From Triplophysa rosa (taxonomy: Eukaryota > Chordata > Actinopteri > Cypriniformes > Nemacheilidae): 64,000 bases of DNA. The first letter of the stretch is position 1. Every line of letters begins with the position of its first letter. Below the pieces are notes generated by a model. That model did no database searches. It was not told where the DNA came from and saw only the letters and a list, made by a program, of their open reading frames with translations. Below, in pieces: positions 1 through 11,529 of this stretch. Where the stretch lies: contig NC_079902.1 in NCBI RefSeq assembly GCF_024868665.1, positions 15,159,154 to 15,223,153 of the forward strand, in the 5' to 3' direction. Made by a program: the position numbers and the translations under genes.

Positions 1-770
1 CGGGATTTTTATTTTTTTGCCATAGATCATTGTTATTAGTCACCCTAGTCACACATGTTTGTCAGTGGATTTTGCAAATATCTAACCAATTAAAAGTAAT
101 AAAAAGTGCTTGTCAACTTTGATCACAGTATGCAGTCATTGAAAAAGTTCAGTGTTTTTCCATTTCCTGAAAAACAGCAAATTTGTACATACGAGGTTTC
201 AGAAGGACAGTGGCAATATTAAATATTAATATAAATATTTCTGTAAATCAGAAACATGTTCAGTGATGCCAACACTGTTCCATTCAAAGTTCCCTTCAGT
301 ATGTGTCTTTAATAACAAATCAAAAGTTATTTTATAATTTTGTGTTTTCATGGCTACAGTATATTATTCTCATTCCCTGCTAATCTGTATGCCTTTTGTA
401 CTACAAAAATGAACATTATAATTGGGCACAGGGATGATTATGACAAACCTAGCTCATAATAAAAACTTCAGAGTAGTGATTTGAGGAAACTGTTGAAATG
501 ACAGGTGGCAAAATACCATTTATATCACAAAACCATGTTTTTCTTCTGTCACATTTTCATGTCACATTAGTGGAGAGAGAGTGACAAAGAAACAAAGTGA
601 TTGGTTTCTACTTCACGTTTTCTTTGCTCCCACCTTCCACTTGTATTTCAAGAGCTCATTTAACAAACTCTTGCTCTTATTGACTTTGCTTTTCCACAGC
701 AAAGTGCACATTTACCCGCCCTCATGTTGTTCTAAACCTGCTTGAATTTATTTTATGGGAAAGTAATATT
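1..770. other. AT-rich unique sequence, nothing recognised
   Basis: AT-rich sequence without an ORF of note, splice-like exon, terminal inverted repeat or tandem array that I can support. Confidence 0.5.
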
Positions 771-984
771 CACTGTAAAAAAGTCCTCCAAAATTTCTGT
801 TGACTTGTTGCATCTTAATTATTCAATTGGCTCAGTTGAAATTTTGTAAATTTAACAAATGCCTGTTGAAAAGACAAATGATACATTTATGAAACCTCAA
901 CTGGTTGAAAAAGTTCAGATGTTATGTGTCACTAGAAATTTTATGTTGCTCTCTAAATTTGTATTTTATTTATTTTTTACAGTG
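771..984. mobile_element. Small MITE with CACTGTAAAAAA termini
   Basis: The segment starts CACTGTAAAAAA and ends TTTTTTACAGTG, a perfect 12-bp terminal inverted repeat around about 214 bp of noncoding AT-rich DNA. Termini of this kind are common in small non-autonomous DNA transposons of cyprinid genomes. I could not match a target-site duplication, so the superfamily stays open. Confidence 0.6.
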
Positions 985-1660
985 TAAAACATTAATATTT
1001 GTAATACATATTGATGTTAAAAGTAATACTAAATATTTTAAAAATAAAATTTTAAGAACTCTGTCATTTTAAGCAGCTCAATGCTTATTCAATGCCCGAA
1101 ATTCATCGTTTTGAAAAACTTCTCAAATTTTTGGGCTCCTCTATAGTATTCTTTTTCAGAATCTCTAATTGATCAAATAAGTTTAGATACAGTACAATAG
1201 TACAACAATAGACAGAAGACAACATTATCATAAAATGAGCAAATTCAATAAAGGCTGTACTGTAGGTGTACAGTATTTTTAAATTAAATTATCAATATAT
1301 GTCCTGTTTTGTTTTTTTGGTCCTCATTGTCAAATCTTGCTGTTATTGATGATGATGCCATTTTAGTTGTGTCTGCTGTTGTTGTTATACACTAAAACTA
1401 ACCTTTTTTGATGCTGCGTATTTCTTGGCACTCCCATCTCTACCATCAGCTTTGAAATGTGCCCTTAGAGAGGCACTCATTGTGACCTTCTCAAAACTAA
1501 CATCCTTTTGAAGCATCTGACAGAATAGTGACATAAAGTGGCAGTCTGACCTCTCAAGCCTCTGACCTCTCATGCACTGAGCAAAGTGGAAAGACCTACG
1601 GTTGAATTTATGTCTTTTGAAAATAAGAATATAGGCTTGATTGGTTGGCAAGCAAAATAT
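985..1660. other. Unique sequence, no gene recognised
   Basis: AT-rich at first. An 88-codon open frame on the minus strand (1385-1651) has no recognisable domain, signal peptide or splice context and is not supported as a gene. Confidence 0.4.
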
Positions 1661-3420
1661 TTACTGTCTTATAGTGGAGCTCTTAGTTCGGCTGTCTGTA
1701 AAGCCACATACCAAGACATAATGATTCGAAACTAAGTGGGGTGTCCCTGTGCAAGATGACAATCGTAGCAGGAATGGGATGTAATACATTTCAAACCACA
1801 AGGTTTGTTGATTCAAGACAAGCAAGCGGTTTCTTACACCGAGTGGGTCGAGAGTCCATGTCAAGCGATGCGAAATTGCCTTCTTTCCTCGACCTTATTT
1901 TGGAGTGCTATTAATGACCTGCACAGTGGCAAGTGTGGCCTGTCTCGCTCTGTGACGTGTTTTCAAATAGGTGTATAATGAGCTGTGTCAACCGTCTGCT
2001 GTAAGGGTCTGAAGATGACTGCTTTTGGCTTCTTCTCACTTCAAACCCCGGTGAAATAAGCCACTTCGCTGCATAATGAGAGGTCTGATTATCTCTGCAT
2101 TATTGTCGTAGATCTGTCTTTGAAGCTGAATGTCTGCACCCAACAACTCAAGATGTCGCCTATGGTGATTAAAATTGGGTTGAGACGGCAGGGTTTGAGA
2201 ATGTGTCTGCACAATGATAAAAAGTACACATGACTTCTGCAGCACCTCACCGGCACCTTTAGTCTGATGCAGGCAGAGGGATCGTATCTTTGAACTTCTA
2301 TGAGCGCCTTTTGAAACACTTGGAAAATTGATTCCCAAATGCTTTTGGGCCATTGGTTATTCAACTGGCTGCCGAGTTTCTAAATTCACAGAAAAATAGA
2401 CCAACTTTTGGAGCACACCATTCTTTATCACTCTCCTGTTGGTCGTTCAATGATCTATAGTGATGCCAAAACCTGAATGGTCAAATCAGCCAGAATCTAT
2501 TTTTTATAAACGGCATATAGGAAAAGACATAGCTCTGCATCTGCTGTCCTTTTATTTCCTTTCGCCGGCTTACAAACAAGCCAGAGCTTTAAATGTATTC
2601 TTAAGTGCTCGTATCATAACATCCTGCTCCCGTAGACATAAATCATCACAACTATCCTGTCTCCGAAAAAAAATCTGACACACAGACAAATACAAATACC
2701 AGGCTTTGTGGAGAAGGTAATAACCAGCCTGTCATGTCACATACACCGTTCACTAGATTATGAAGTAATTGAATCACGGTTGGCACGGCAGGGACCATTA
2801 TACCTGTGAGAGATGTGCAATGTGGTTAAGTCATCATATTTATTGCCCCCACTTAATCTCTTTTGCTCTCTTCCCTTCAATAACAGTAACCTCCCTGCCC
2901 CCCTCCCACCCCTTCTTTAACAAGCTTAACCGGAGGCCGAACGGCATCCTCAGCGCAACCAAACATCTTCAGTGCCAGCCAAGGGTTGGAATGATTAGCA
3001 ACCAAGCATCCACCCCTCAAGGCTCAGATCTGCAGCAATAATACCCGGCAAACCTAATTACCTAAAGAGATCAACCTTCCCCCTCGACACACTCCACGCT
3101 CCCATATCAGGTAAATCTAATAGCAAGGTGCAATATCGGAGAACAATGACACCATTATTTTTCATCAGTGTTCCTTCCGAAACCAACACCTTCGAGCGGC
3201 GTTTAGCTGAGAGCTTCAATCTGAGACGTATCTAATCATGGGTGCTTGGCCCAGATTTCCTTTTGGTCATGTTTGTGGCAAGGGGATTGAATTATTGCCT
3301 CATGCTTATGAATATGAAATATTACATGGTTTTCGCTATCGATGCTTTGTAAATGCAAAGCAGATGGCTCTGCGCTATATCTCGGCTTTTCAAGCTGTTA
3401 CAGTGAGTCTTTAAAAGTTT
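1661..3420. other. Long repeat-poor block, possible conserved noncoding cluster
   Basis: About 1.75 kb without recognisable transposon termini. Base composition is more balanced than in the neighbours, and there are many short AT-rich boxes (ATTA/TAAT cores) in GC-richer context. Short open frames lack protein character. This is the texture of developmental noncoding elements in fish, but conservation cannot be judged from one sequence. Confidence 0.25.
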
Positions 3421-4204
3421 AGAGAATTTTTTAATGGGAGTACACAGGTGTTCGTGTGCTAGGTTTTTGCCGAAAGTCCCAATAATGCTAATACCACATT
3501 TAGATTAGTTTCATTTGCAATATGAACGCATAAGAGATTAATGCATTTCTACACGCATCGCTGGTGGGAGAACACATGGGCAGATATGAGCATTATCATT
3601 ATCTTAAGGGTTTGTTTACTTTTATGATTTATAAGCGCTTCGGTCTGTTTCCATACAGGCTATGTATTGGCCCTAAACTATATTGCTTTATTAAGGGCAT
3701 ATATGTGTAGGGACCCCCAAAATATGCCTTTTTTAATATGCTTTTTCAAAATATTCAAATGTATTTTATTTTCTTTACTTATTATATTATTATTTAAAAG
3801 AAAAATGTGATGTAACTCTCTCTGTTTTGTTCATATCCAATGAGAAAGTGTGTTCAATACAGGTGTGCTATTGCGGGCCAATGACTGTTAAGATTAAAAA
3901 CTGCATCATAATGAGAGTCAAGGAAGGAAGAAAAAATCGTATCGCACATGGCAAGGGGTGCGCTGTGCTCTGAAAGCAAGAGTGTCATCATTTAGGAGAC
4001 TACCATATTAATGTAATATAAGGCCCGAGGTGTAGATCTTCTTGTTGTAGTTCTTTTGTTCTTTAAAGTGCATCTCGTTTTTCTGTTATTCTTCGCGATC
4101 CAGTGATTCATTACACGGAGTCAAGTCGTGCGCGATGGTAGCTTAGCTGCTAGCAAGACAATCGCAGTTATGGACAGTGACTGCGTTTAAGAAGTTGTTG
4201 ACTG
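3421..4204. other. AT-rich unique sequence, GC-richer near its end
   Basis: No TIR or gene recognised. From about 4040 the sequence becomes more GC-rich and continues, beyond the hAT insertion at 4213-4935, into the open frame ending at 5123. The two flanks may therefore belong to one older element. Confidence 0.35.
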
Positions 4205-4212
4205 CTTGTGAG

Positions 4213-4935
4213 TAGGGTTGGCATGGTACCATAAACATGTCTTGCGATACCATACTATACCAGCTGAAGTATCTCGATACCAAGTAGTATCACGATGCTG
4301 TGCCATATGTTTATAATTCAAATCTATACAAAAAACACAGATTTAGATGAAACATTTTGTATTTACTGTAGTAAACTGTATTATACTTTGCACTAGAATA
4401 TTTTGTAGTATTAACTGTAGTAATTTGATAAATTGTAGCAAATACTGTAGTATACTTAAATATTTGCAATGGTAAGACTCAAAAACACTAGTGTCTATGA
4501 GTTTTACTAGTTTACTGTAGTAAATACTAAAGTGCACTAGATCATTTTTCACGTAGGAACTAATTCAAATGTGGGACAAATTTAATTGATACAGCAGTCT
4601 TTATAAAGGGAAATATTAGACTTACTTTAAATGCAGAACTAAGACGGCCAGTAGGTGGCGTTAATTTTACACTGAGTTAGGGAATCATTTAACCAACTCG
4701 TTCAAAACGCTAATTTGAATCATTATCTCGTCCGAGTCATTCAAAACACACATTAATTTAGGAGATAAACACCGCAAAAAGGCAGATGTAAGTGTTCAAA
4801 TAAATATTAATGCGCATATGCAATATTACCTACGGTACTACGATACTACCGTTTCAAAAATAGAGAGGCATCGCGGGTATTATGAAGCTTTCGCATCGCG
4901 ATGCTACCGCAGCACTGGTACACCGTGCAACCCTA
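4213..4935. mobile_element. Non-autonomous hAT element, complete, perfect 8-bp TSD
   Basis: The element begins TAGGGTTGGCATGGTACC and ends GGTACACCGTGCAACCCTA, imperfect inverted termini. It is flanked on both sides by the identical 8-bp duplication CTTGTGAG (4205-4212 and 4936-4943), the target-site length of hAT transposons. The 723-bp body is rich in short TACTGTAGTA-like repeats and a CATCGCGATG palindrome and has no transposase frame, so it must have been moved in trans. A terminal fragment of the same family lies at 51199-51252. Confidence 0.9.
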
Positions 4936-5126
4936 CTTGTGAGAGACAACACGAAATTGTTTGTTGGGACCCGACAGATCGTGTGTTCGTCATTGGAAGT
5001 GGATCGACGTGCACCAACGAACTGGGCCCCAACGGTAACAAGCGATCGTTTATTGGACTGAGTCACTCGCGTAACGTTACATCTGAACTGTTCGACGGAT
5101 TTGCATGTGTTTGGACTGAATGAGAC
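4936..5126 (+). pseudogene. Open-frame remnant of unknown origin cut by the hAT insertion
   Basis: With the hAT element and one TSD copy removed, an open frame runs from about 4190 through the insertion site into 4944 and stops at 5121-5123, roughly 66 codons, with balanced codons and several cysteines. I do not recognise the protein. The surrounding sequence (about 4040-5130) is GC-richer than its neighbours and could be an older transposon or retroelement body. It could also be a chance open frame. Confidence 0.25.
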
Positions 5127-5637
5127 AATCAAAAAGATGTGAACACTATAGGCCTACAGAAAGAACGTGAGTGTTTTGAATCACAAGTTTTCGTGTATAA
5201 CTGATTTTGAAAGTGTTGTTGTTTTACTGTATGTGGTTCTTGTGTTTTATCACAGCACTTTTGTTTTTTCCATTGTCATTTCACATTTTGATTGAGTTAT
5301 AGAAGACTGAGTTCTAAAGAAGGGAATAAGAACTATTCTAAAAAAAGAGGGTTAATACGTTAATATAAAAAGAAAATCTTTGTCATTCTTTTCCTCAACA
5401 CTGGCGTTGTGATATTTTCTTGAGACTTGCAAGTAATTTGTTACAGCAGGGGAAATCATTTACAGCAAATTGGAAATAAATCTAAAACAAAAAAATACCG
5501 GCCTAATTCACCATCTACTTGCCGGGAACCTAGGTTTCTTGTTTAGGAAATATTAAATTAACTCCTTAGGGTTAAGAAAAGGGTTACATGTCACAGATTC
5601 TCTGTCTCAGGTTGTCAAGTCAGATGTCTTTTTATTA
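5127..5637. other. AT-rich unique sequence, nothing recognised
   Basis: No gene or repeat boundary can be supported between the open-frame remnant and the inverted-repeat element. Confidence 0.4.
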
Positions 5638-5700
5638 CATTTGTGCGGAGCCCGTCTGGTCACCCCTCGGAGAAAAAAAAACAAGACCCGCAAATCCGTG

Positions 5701-5745
5701 GCCACAGTTTTGTAATTCGTTCCCACAGTTTTATATATAAATTGT
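5701..5745. repeat. Left-arm counterpart of the 21-bp array, two units
   Basis: This segment matches, in inverted orientation, the two outermost 21-bp units of the right-arm array (7728-7769). It then continues directly into the unique arm sequence TTATATATAAATTG. The left arm therefore lacks about seven units and some adjoining unique sequence. The junction lies at a short AAACTG match, as expected for a deletion between short repeats. Confidence 0.7.
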
Positions 5746-6301
5746 CCAAATGTGTTTACACACGAGCACGTGGCGCATATAAAGCATGGGTTCATTGACG
5801 CGTTTCACTGGCATAAAGTTGGTTTGACATTAAACGTTCGTGAATTTAGGGACCATCTCTAAAGTACACATTAAAATGCCTTTTTCCAACTTCAAAAGCA
5901 TTTAAAGGTAATGATTTATAGCCACAAAACTAACTGTACAGTGTTCATGTGTGTGTCAGCTATTATGCACAACTTTTAGATTATTGAGTATTACAATAAA
6001 CCATCAAATCATATGCACATATTCCTATACGTATTGCTATTGAGCTTTAAATAATGGTATATTTGTGTATGAGACCATTATACACATAGGAATGTTTGCA
6101 TGTGATTTGACGGTTTATTTGAATACATATCAATAATCTAAAAGGTGTGCATTCTATCTGTCACACACATGAACACTTTACAGTTAGTCAGGGATGTCAT
6201 TCCCTTTAAATGCTATTGAGCTTTAAAATTTGTATATTTATGTATGAGCCCATACAGCAGTGAAACACATAGGAATATTTGCATTTGATTTAACGGTTTA
6301 T

Positions 6302-7206
6302 CAGAATCAGAAAGAGCTTTATTGCCAAGTATGTTTGCACATACAAGGAATTTGTTTTGGTGACAGGAGCATCCAGAACACAGAAACAGCAACAACAGTA
6401 CACAGAGACCACAACACAATAGAATACAGTACACAATGATTTAAATAAGGGCCTATGGGTATAAAAAAGAGAACTACAATACAATAAACATAAGATAAAG
6501 ATATAGAGAGTAAAGCTATGTATGTATGTAAATATGTACAAGTAAAAAATAAGAATAGACACACAATGTATGTGCTATATACAGCAGAATGAATGAAATA
6601 TAATTTACAGAAAAAGTTGTATAAAAAATACATAGTGTATTATCTGGAGGATATAATTAATATTGCACTTAATTATTATTGCACAGAGTTATTAATTGCA
6701 CGGTGTCTAAAAACATTTAACTGTTCAAGAGGTAGATGGCCTGAGGGGAGAAGCTGTTTTTGTGTCTGGTTGTTTTGGTGCTCAGTGCTCTGTAGCGCCG
6801 ACCAGACGGCAGCATTGTGAAGATCTGATGGCTTGGATGTGAGAGGTCCAGGGTGGTTTTCTGAGCCCTTTTCCTCACTCTGGATGTATACAGTTCTTGG
6901 AGGGTGGGCAGGAAGCAACAATGATCTTCTCAGCAGTCCGAACCGTCCTCTGTAGTCTTCTGATGTCTGACTTTGTGGCTGAGCAAACCCAGACAGTGAT
7001 GGATGTGCAGAGGACAGACTCTATGACTGCTGAGTAAAACTGTTTTAATAGAGTTTGTGGTAGGTTGAACTTCTTCAGCTGATGTAAGAAGTACAACCTT
7101 TGCTGGGCTTTTTAGCAATGGAGCCAATGTGATTGTCCCACTTCAGGTTCTGAGAGATGGTGGTGCCCAGGAACCTGAATGACTCCACTGCTGCCACAGT
7201 GTTGTA
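6302..7206 (-). pseudogene. LINE 3' fragment with broken reverse transcriptase C-terminus
   Basis: A 5'-truncated non-LTR retrotransposon lies on the minus strand with its 3' end at 6302. That end carries the tail AGAGCTTTATTGCCAAGTAT, common at LINE 3' ends in fish. Minus-strand frames between about 7127 and 6676 decode the C-terminal region found after the palm of many LINE reverse transcriptases (LYFL..L, FYSAVIESVL, WVCSATK, then a basic SKNCIHPE region). They lie in different reading frames, so the copy is frameshifted and dead. It interrupts an inner-arm repeat of the surrounding transposon and is therefore younger than it. Confidence 0.8.
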
Positions 7207-7579
7207 TTATAATAAATATAAATAATCTAAAAGGTGTGCATTGTATCTGACACACACATGAACACAGTTAGTCTTGTGGGTATAAGTCATTCCCTTTAAA
7301 TGCCATTGAAGTTGGAAACATGTATTATAATGTGTATGTAACTTTAGAGATGGTCCCTAAATTCACGAATATCGAATGTTTAATGTCAAACCAACTTTAT
7401 GCCAGTGAAACGCGTCAATGAACGCATGCTTTATGCGCCACGCGCTCGTGTGTACACACATTAGGACAATTTATATATAAAACTGTATACAATATTCGTT
7501 AATGTTCCTGTAGGAAGGAGCTTGTTCTGTTGACAGACAGAGGCTTCAATTCTGTGAGTAGGCTACAGTTTGCAAAACT

Positions 7580-7769
7580 GTGCGAACGGATTGCGAAAGC
7601 GTGGGCACAGATTATGAATTTGTGGGTACAGATTTCAAAAACTGAGGGGACGGTTTACAAAACCGAGAGCACGGATTGTAAACTCGTGGGCACAGTTTAT
7701 TAATCCGAGAGCACGGTTTTGTAAACTGTGGGAACGAATTACAAAACTGTGGCCACGGATTTGCGGGTC
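7580..7769. repeat. 21-bp subterminal tandem repeat, nine units
   Basis: Units begin at 7580, 7601, 7622, 7644, 7665, 7686, 7707, 7728 and 7749, so the spacing is 21 bp with one 22-bp step. The consensus is close to GTGGGCACGGTTTATAAACT. On the minus strand the array translates as a degenerate heptad repeat, but this is a by-product of the period. The array sits just inside the right terminus of the inverted-repeat transposon, where repeated transposase-binding motifs are often found. Confidence 0.85.
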
Positions 7770-7817
7770 TTGTTTTTTTTTTCTCCGAGGGGTGACCAGA
7801 CGGGCTCCGTACATTTG

Positions 7818-8090
7818 AGTGTGTGTAGAGCAAGAATAAAATACAGTCCCTCTGGAACTACAAAGAGATAACAATAGGATGTTCAACTGACAACAATCAT
7901 TGTACATCAACAATATTGTGTTGTGATATATTGGTTCAGTGGACTGTAAATGTTGTATACAATTTACAGCCATGTTGATAGTACAGGTGTACGCTTGCTC
8001 ATCCTTCAATGAATATTCTAAGCAGTGCCATGGTTATAAAATGTCATTTTGGCTAAATATGACTGTAAATGTCACATTCCTTAAAAGAAC
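7818..8090. other. Short unique spacer
   Basis: Sequence between the inverted-repeat element and the L2 tail. No feature recognised. Confidence 0.4.
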
Positions 8091-8236
8091 AGTTACATTT
8101 ACATTTAGCAGACGTTTTTATCCAAAGCGACTTACAGAGAGTTCAGGGAGCAATACAGCGATATGTCATACAGGAGCAATAATACAAGGTGCTAATACCA
8201 AGTTACTAGTTTCCACAAAAGCCAGAAGAATACCTG
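8091..8236 (-). mobile_element. L2-type LINE 3' end fragment
   Basis: On the minus strand this reads into the tail GTCGCTTTGGATAAAAACGT followed by CTGCTAAATG, the 3' tail shared by fish L2 LINEs and some SINEs. Its upstream part (AACTAGTAACTTGGTATT, then GCTGTATTGCTCCCTGAACT) matches the + strand copy at 54255-54583, so both belong to one subfamily. Confidence 0.8.
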
Positions 8237-8261
8237 TTGAGAGAAAGAGAGAGGTGTTTTT

Positions 8262-8560
8262 GTTTTGTTTTTACCCAAAAATGAAAATTCTGTTTTCATT
8301 TATTCACCCTCAGGTTGTACCAAATCTGTATAAATTTCTTTGTTCTGATGAAAACAGAGAAAGATGTTTTGAAGAATGTTTATAACTTGAATGCTTGTTC
8401 CTGGCCAACCATTTACTACCATAGTATGAAAAAGTGTCAAAAGGTGTTTTATACATTTCTTTGTTCTGTTGAACACAAAAGAAGATATGTTGAAGAATGT
8501 AGGACAGCAAACAGTTCTGGGGCACTTTTGACTACCATTGTAATTTTTCCTACATCAAGT
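8262..8560. mobile_element. Foldback MITE relic (TTAA/Angel-like family)
   Basis: The left part carries the family signature CCCAAAAATGAAAATTCTG and TTCACCCTCAGGTTGT. The inner part has two related copies of TTCTTTGTTCTG...GAAGAATGT, suggesting a partial internal duplication. Termini are eroded. Relatives are at 24241, 32081, 35727 and 61403. Confidence 0.65.
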
Positions 8561-10068
8561 GGGTTAGAGGTAGGGTGATTCGCATTTACATTATGTCTCA
8601 GTTGTTTCCAGCTGTGTAGAAATCACTGTTTTGACTAGGCAGCACCTCCAAGCAGAGAACCTCAGTGCAATGTTAACTCTGTCCTCTGTGAAAGAGTTTA
8701 TTCTAAGAGAAAGTGACATTGAAAAAAGAGACCTGCCACTTCCTATGCACACCATAATTGGCAGTAATGCTTGTTTGGCAACTGGGCCGCTGTTGCCCAG
8801 CAACCATGTTTAAGCTTTCAATTTACAAGCTATCCAGCAAATACAATTTTTATCATGGATGTTTACAGCAGAGCGGATGAAAAACAGCCAACATTGTGTT
8901 AACTAGTGTTTGATTTTTCATTTAGTTTGCTGACATTAGTGGGACCAGTAAACACAGAGCCAACAACAGGACAGATTAAAAATGTCCCTTCATTACTCAT
9001 CTGGCTATGTCAGTACTACCAATGCAAACTGTTCAGCAAAGTGCCCAGAGTTGGGACGATGTGTCCCTTTTGCATCCCCTTTTTTATGACAGAATAATGA
9101 GGGGAAAATCAAGATCTGTGTCAGATTTTCAGACAACATGTCTGGGAGCCAAATCTTCCTTCAGGGGCCAACTTGTAAATAACATAGATTCTCTTAAAAA
9201 ATACTGTGATATCACAGATCTCCGAATGTAAGATGACCGTCCAACTTTTCAGACACTGTGTATCCCCAGATGCTTTGCTGCATCTTTAGAACAATGCCAA
9301 AAAATGATCAAATGTGTTTTTGTACACTTTTATGCAAAAACAGCTTAGTGCTAGAAATGCGTATATGTCTTGAATATGAAAAAAAACATCATGCATTATT
9401 CATTAAGCTGATATGGGGTTGTCATCAGAATGAGCGGCACACTCTTAAATAATGAATATGGAGCACATCACTGCATGATTATCATTCAGTCGTGACTTTA
9501 AGAGGTTAAGTATTTTAGTCCCTACTACTGAGGTGAATGAAATGTGATTGCGTTGGTTTTCTGAAATGTGGCTTTAATTAGAAAGGCTTTGTTTTCTGTG
9601 GATTTACTGGTTTAAGAAGTTTAGACTTGTCAATCGTGACTTCACATTTAAAAAAGTGAAGCAAGATTGTCCGAAGTGCCAAAGTTGTAGAATAACTTCT
9701 TCAGCAGCAACAGTTTTAATATTGATAGTGCAGTTCTATTCAGGAGAGTGAAAGGCAAAGCCAACAGGCAAAAGTTTGACTTTGCAGGCAAACTTTGAGA
9801 ATAAAAAAAAGAGCAGACATTCTGAATAAAAGGAGAGAGGTATGTACTGATAAGATGTCGAGGGTCTTAAATTAAATTACTGAACCACTTTGATTTTTGA
9901 ATAAAGATATGCAGCAACTGGAGACACACAGTACAGTACAAATTCAGGTCAAAATGTTTTTGTCCAGCACCAATTCTATTCCCAATTCTGTACTATAACA
10001 GATTACAGTGAACAAGATGTTCAGTGCTGATATTTAGTATAACTATAACAGCATTGGCAAGTTTAACT
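8561..10068. other. Unique sequence, no gene recognised
   Basis: Short open frames (8631-8813, 8906-9097, 9007-9231) have no domain or splice support. No repeat boundary is visible. Confidence 0.4.
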
Positions 10069-10743
10069 ATTTGTATCAGAGCCCTGCACGCGGGCGGGCA
10101 CCCACGGGTACCCGTCGGGTGAACCGCTAATATTTTATGTAACGGGTGGAGTAATTATTCATGTGTCATTTGCGGTTCGGGTGCGGGTTAGGAAAAATAC
10201 GCGCAGGCCGAACACGGATCCAGTAGCCAAGACTATTTCGACTCACCTCAGCTGATACGAAGCTGCTTTTACACGGCCCTGTGCTTATTTGTGTTCAAGC
10301 TCTGTCTGAAGAGCTGGTTTGTAATTGCAGCCCACTTTGCAGCGTTGAGCATTGTTGCCAATCGGACTCGATTCTCTCGATACTCTTATCACAATTTAAA
10401 TAAACGTTTTAGCTCATCTTGCTTCTGGTTCCTTTTCCGCATTAAGTTTTATTTAGCCTTGATGGCAGCTTAGCCTTTAGTGGCTTTGGTATAATTTTAT
10501 TAATATCACATGAACAATATAGGCTATTTTTAACAAATTTTGCATAAATCAAAACACATTTCATAAATCACTAATCAAATATAGAATAGGCCTAACTACT
10601 ATTAGCTAACAATATTTTAGTGGATTCACTTTTGGTTGTCTCTCCCAAAACTGAAACTGAGTTACTACATTAACAAGGAAATATTTTGTTGCTTGTTGCG
10701 TGAGGAAATAAATGGTTTTATCTACATCATGTAGGTGTAATGC

Positions 10744-11020
10744 TGTAACGGCGGCGATAGATGAAGACGTAGGTAATCCACAGTGAATAGATATATTTAA
10801 TGAAAGCACTTCAACCAAATAAACCGAACTCGAAGACCGCAGTTACAACACTTTAGACAAGACAAAGAACAAATGAAAAAGGCAGTGGCTAAATAGTGTA
10901 CAAGTGATGACGATAACAACTAACAGGTGAGAGTAAAACAAACGAGGTACAGGTAAGGGATCGTGGCAAAATTAAGTCCAATGGCAAAAACTAAATAGGG
11001 AAACAGACGTAAATGTGACA
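10744..11020 (-). repeat. 3' LTR (277 bp)
   Basis: Matches the other LTR except for five substitutions and the absence of a 9-bp segment. Minus-strand ends are TGTCACATTTACG and CGCCGTTACA. Confidence 0.92.
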
Positions 11021-11529
11021 TAACACCCCCCCGGAAGGCGCAACCTCGCTCCGTAGAACAACAGAGGAGGGGGGTGGGATCTCAGGTGGTGGATGAGGAG
11101 ATGACAAAGGGAAGAAGGCAGGAGGTAGTCCATCGGGCTGGGGAGGTGTCCAGAGCAGAGTTAGCAGGAGGATGATCCAGATGCCAGCCAGGAGGTGGTC
11201 CCAGGGTGGTGTCGAGGGAGGGAGGAGCCATGGTGGAGAGCAGACTGACGAAACCCTGGTGCCTAGTGACAGAGACGACACCGGAGGAGTCCAGGGTGTA
11301 GCCACACAGACCGAGAGCCCAGGTGACACTGAAGGTCCGAGGCGAAGCCAACAGTCAAAGTCATTAGCCCAGTCCAAAAGTTCAGAGGCGCCATGCCGCT
11401 CACCCTCAGCAGCGGGAGCATAGACGGGGCTTCCCTCGCAGCCCTCGTAGTCCACCAGAACTCCCATGGCGATGCACGGTGTAGCCAGCTCACGCACCTG
11501 GTTAGACGCGTCTCAGGGCGAACTCGGGC
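11021..11529 (-). other. Proline-rich 3' half of the LTR element interior
   Basis: A long minus-strand frame (10991-11497) is proline- and leucine-rich and runs into the 3' LTR. It has no enzymatic motif. It belongs to the retroelement, not to a host gene. Confidence 0.6.

Larger units (their letters stand above)
5644..7811. mobile_element. Long terminal-inverted-repeat DNA transposon, unclassified
   Basis: The left end reads TGCGGAGCCCGTCTGGTC and the right end is its inverted counterpart with one mismatch. CATTTG flanks both ends (5638-5643 and 7812-7817), an apparent 6-bp TSD; an imperfect 8-bp reading is also possible. The arms stay complementary for hundreds of bases, including the block around AAACGCGTCAATGAACGC. 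The centre holds one extra copy of the inner arm (about 6040-6220). The right arm carries nine 21-bp tandem units where the left has two. A LINE (6302-7206) has landed in the inner right arm. No transposase frame is present. The superfamily cannot be assigned by eye: a hAT-like or Mutator-like element is possible. Confidence 0.8.

Noticed and set aside
6213..6633. Three overlapping minus-strand frames of 73-104 codons
   Set aside because: They cover LINE 3' noncoding sequence and AT-rich repeat arm; reverse transcriptase similarity starts only to the right of 6676.
7580..7769. Regular repeats resembling a CRISPR array
   Set aside because: Units are contiguous with no spacers, the host is eukaryotic, and the array is a transposon subterminal repeat.
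7939..8385. 148-codon + strand frame
   Set aside because: It is built from an L2 LINE tail read backwards and the start of a foldback MITE. Not a protein.
10991..11497. 168-codon minus-strand frame, proline-rich
   Set aside because: It lies inside the LTR retrotransposon and runs into its LTR. Low complexity and no domain, so not a host gene.
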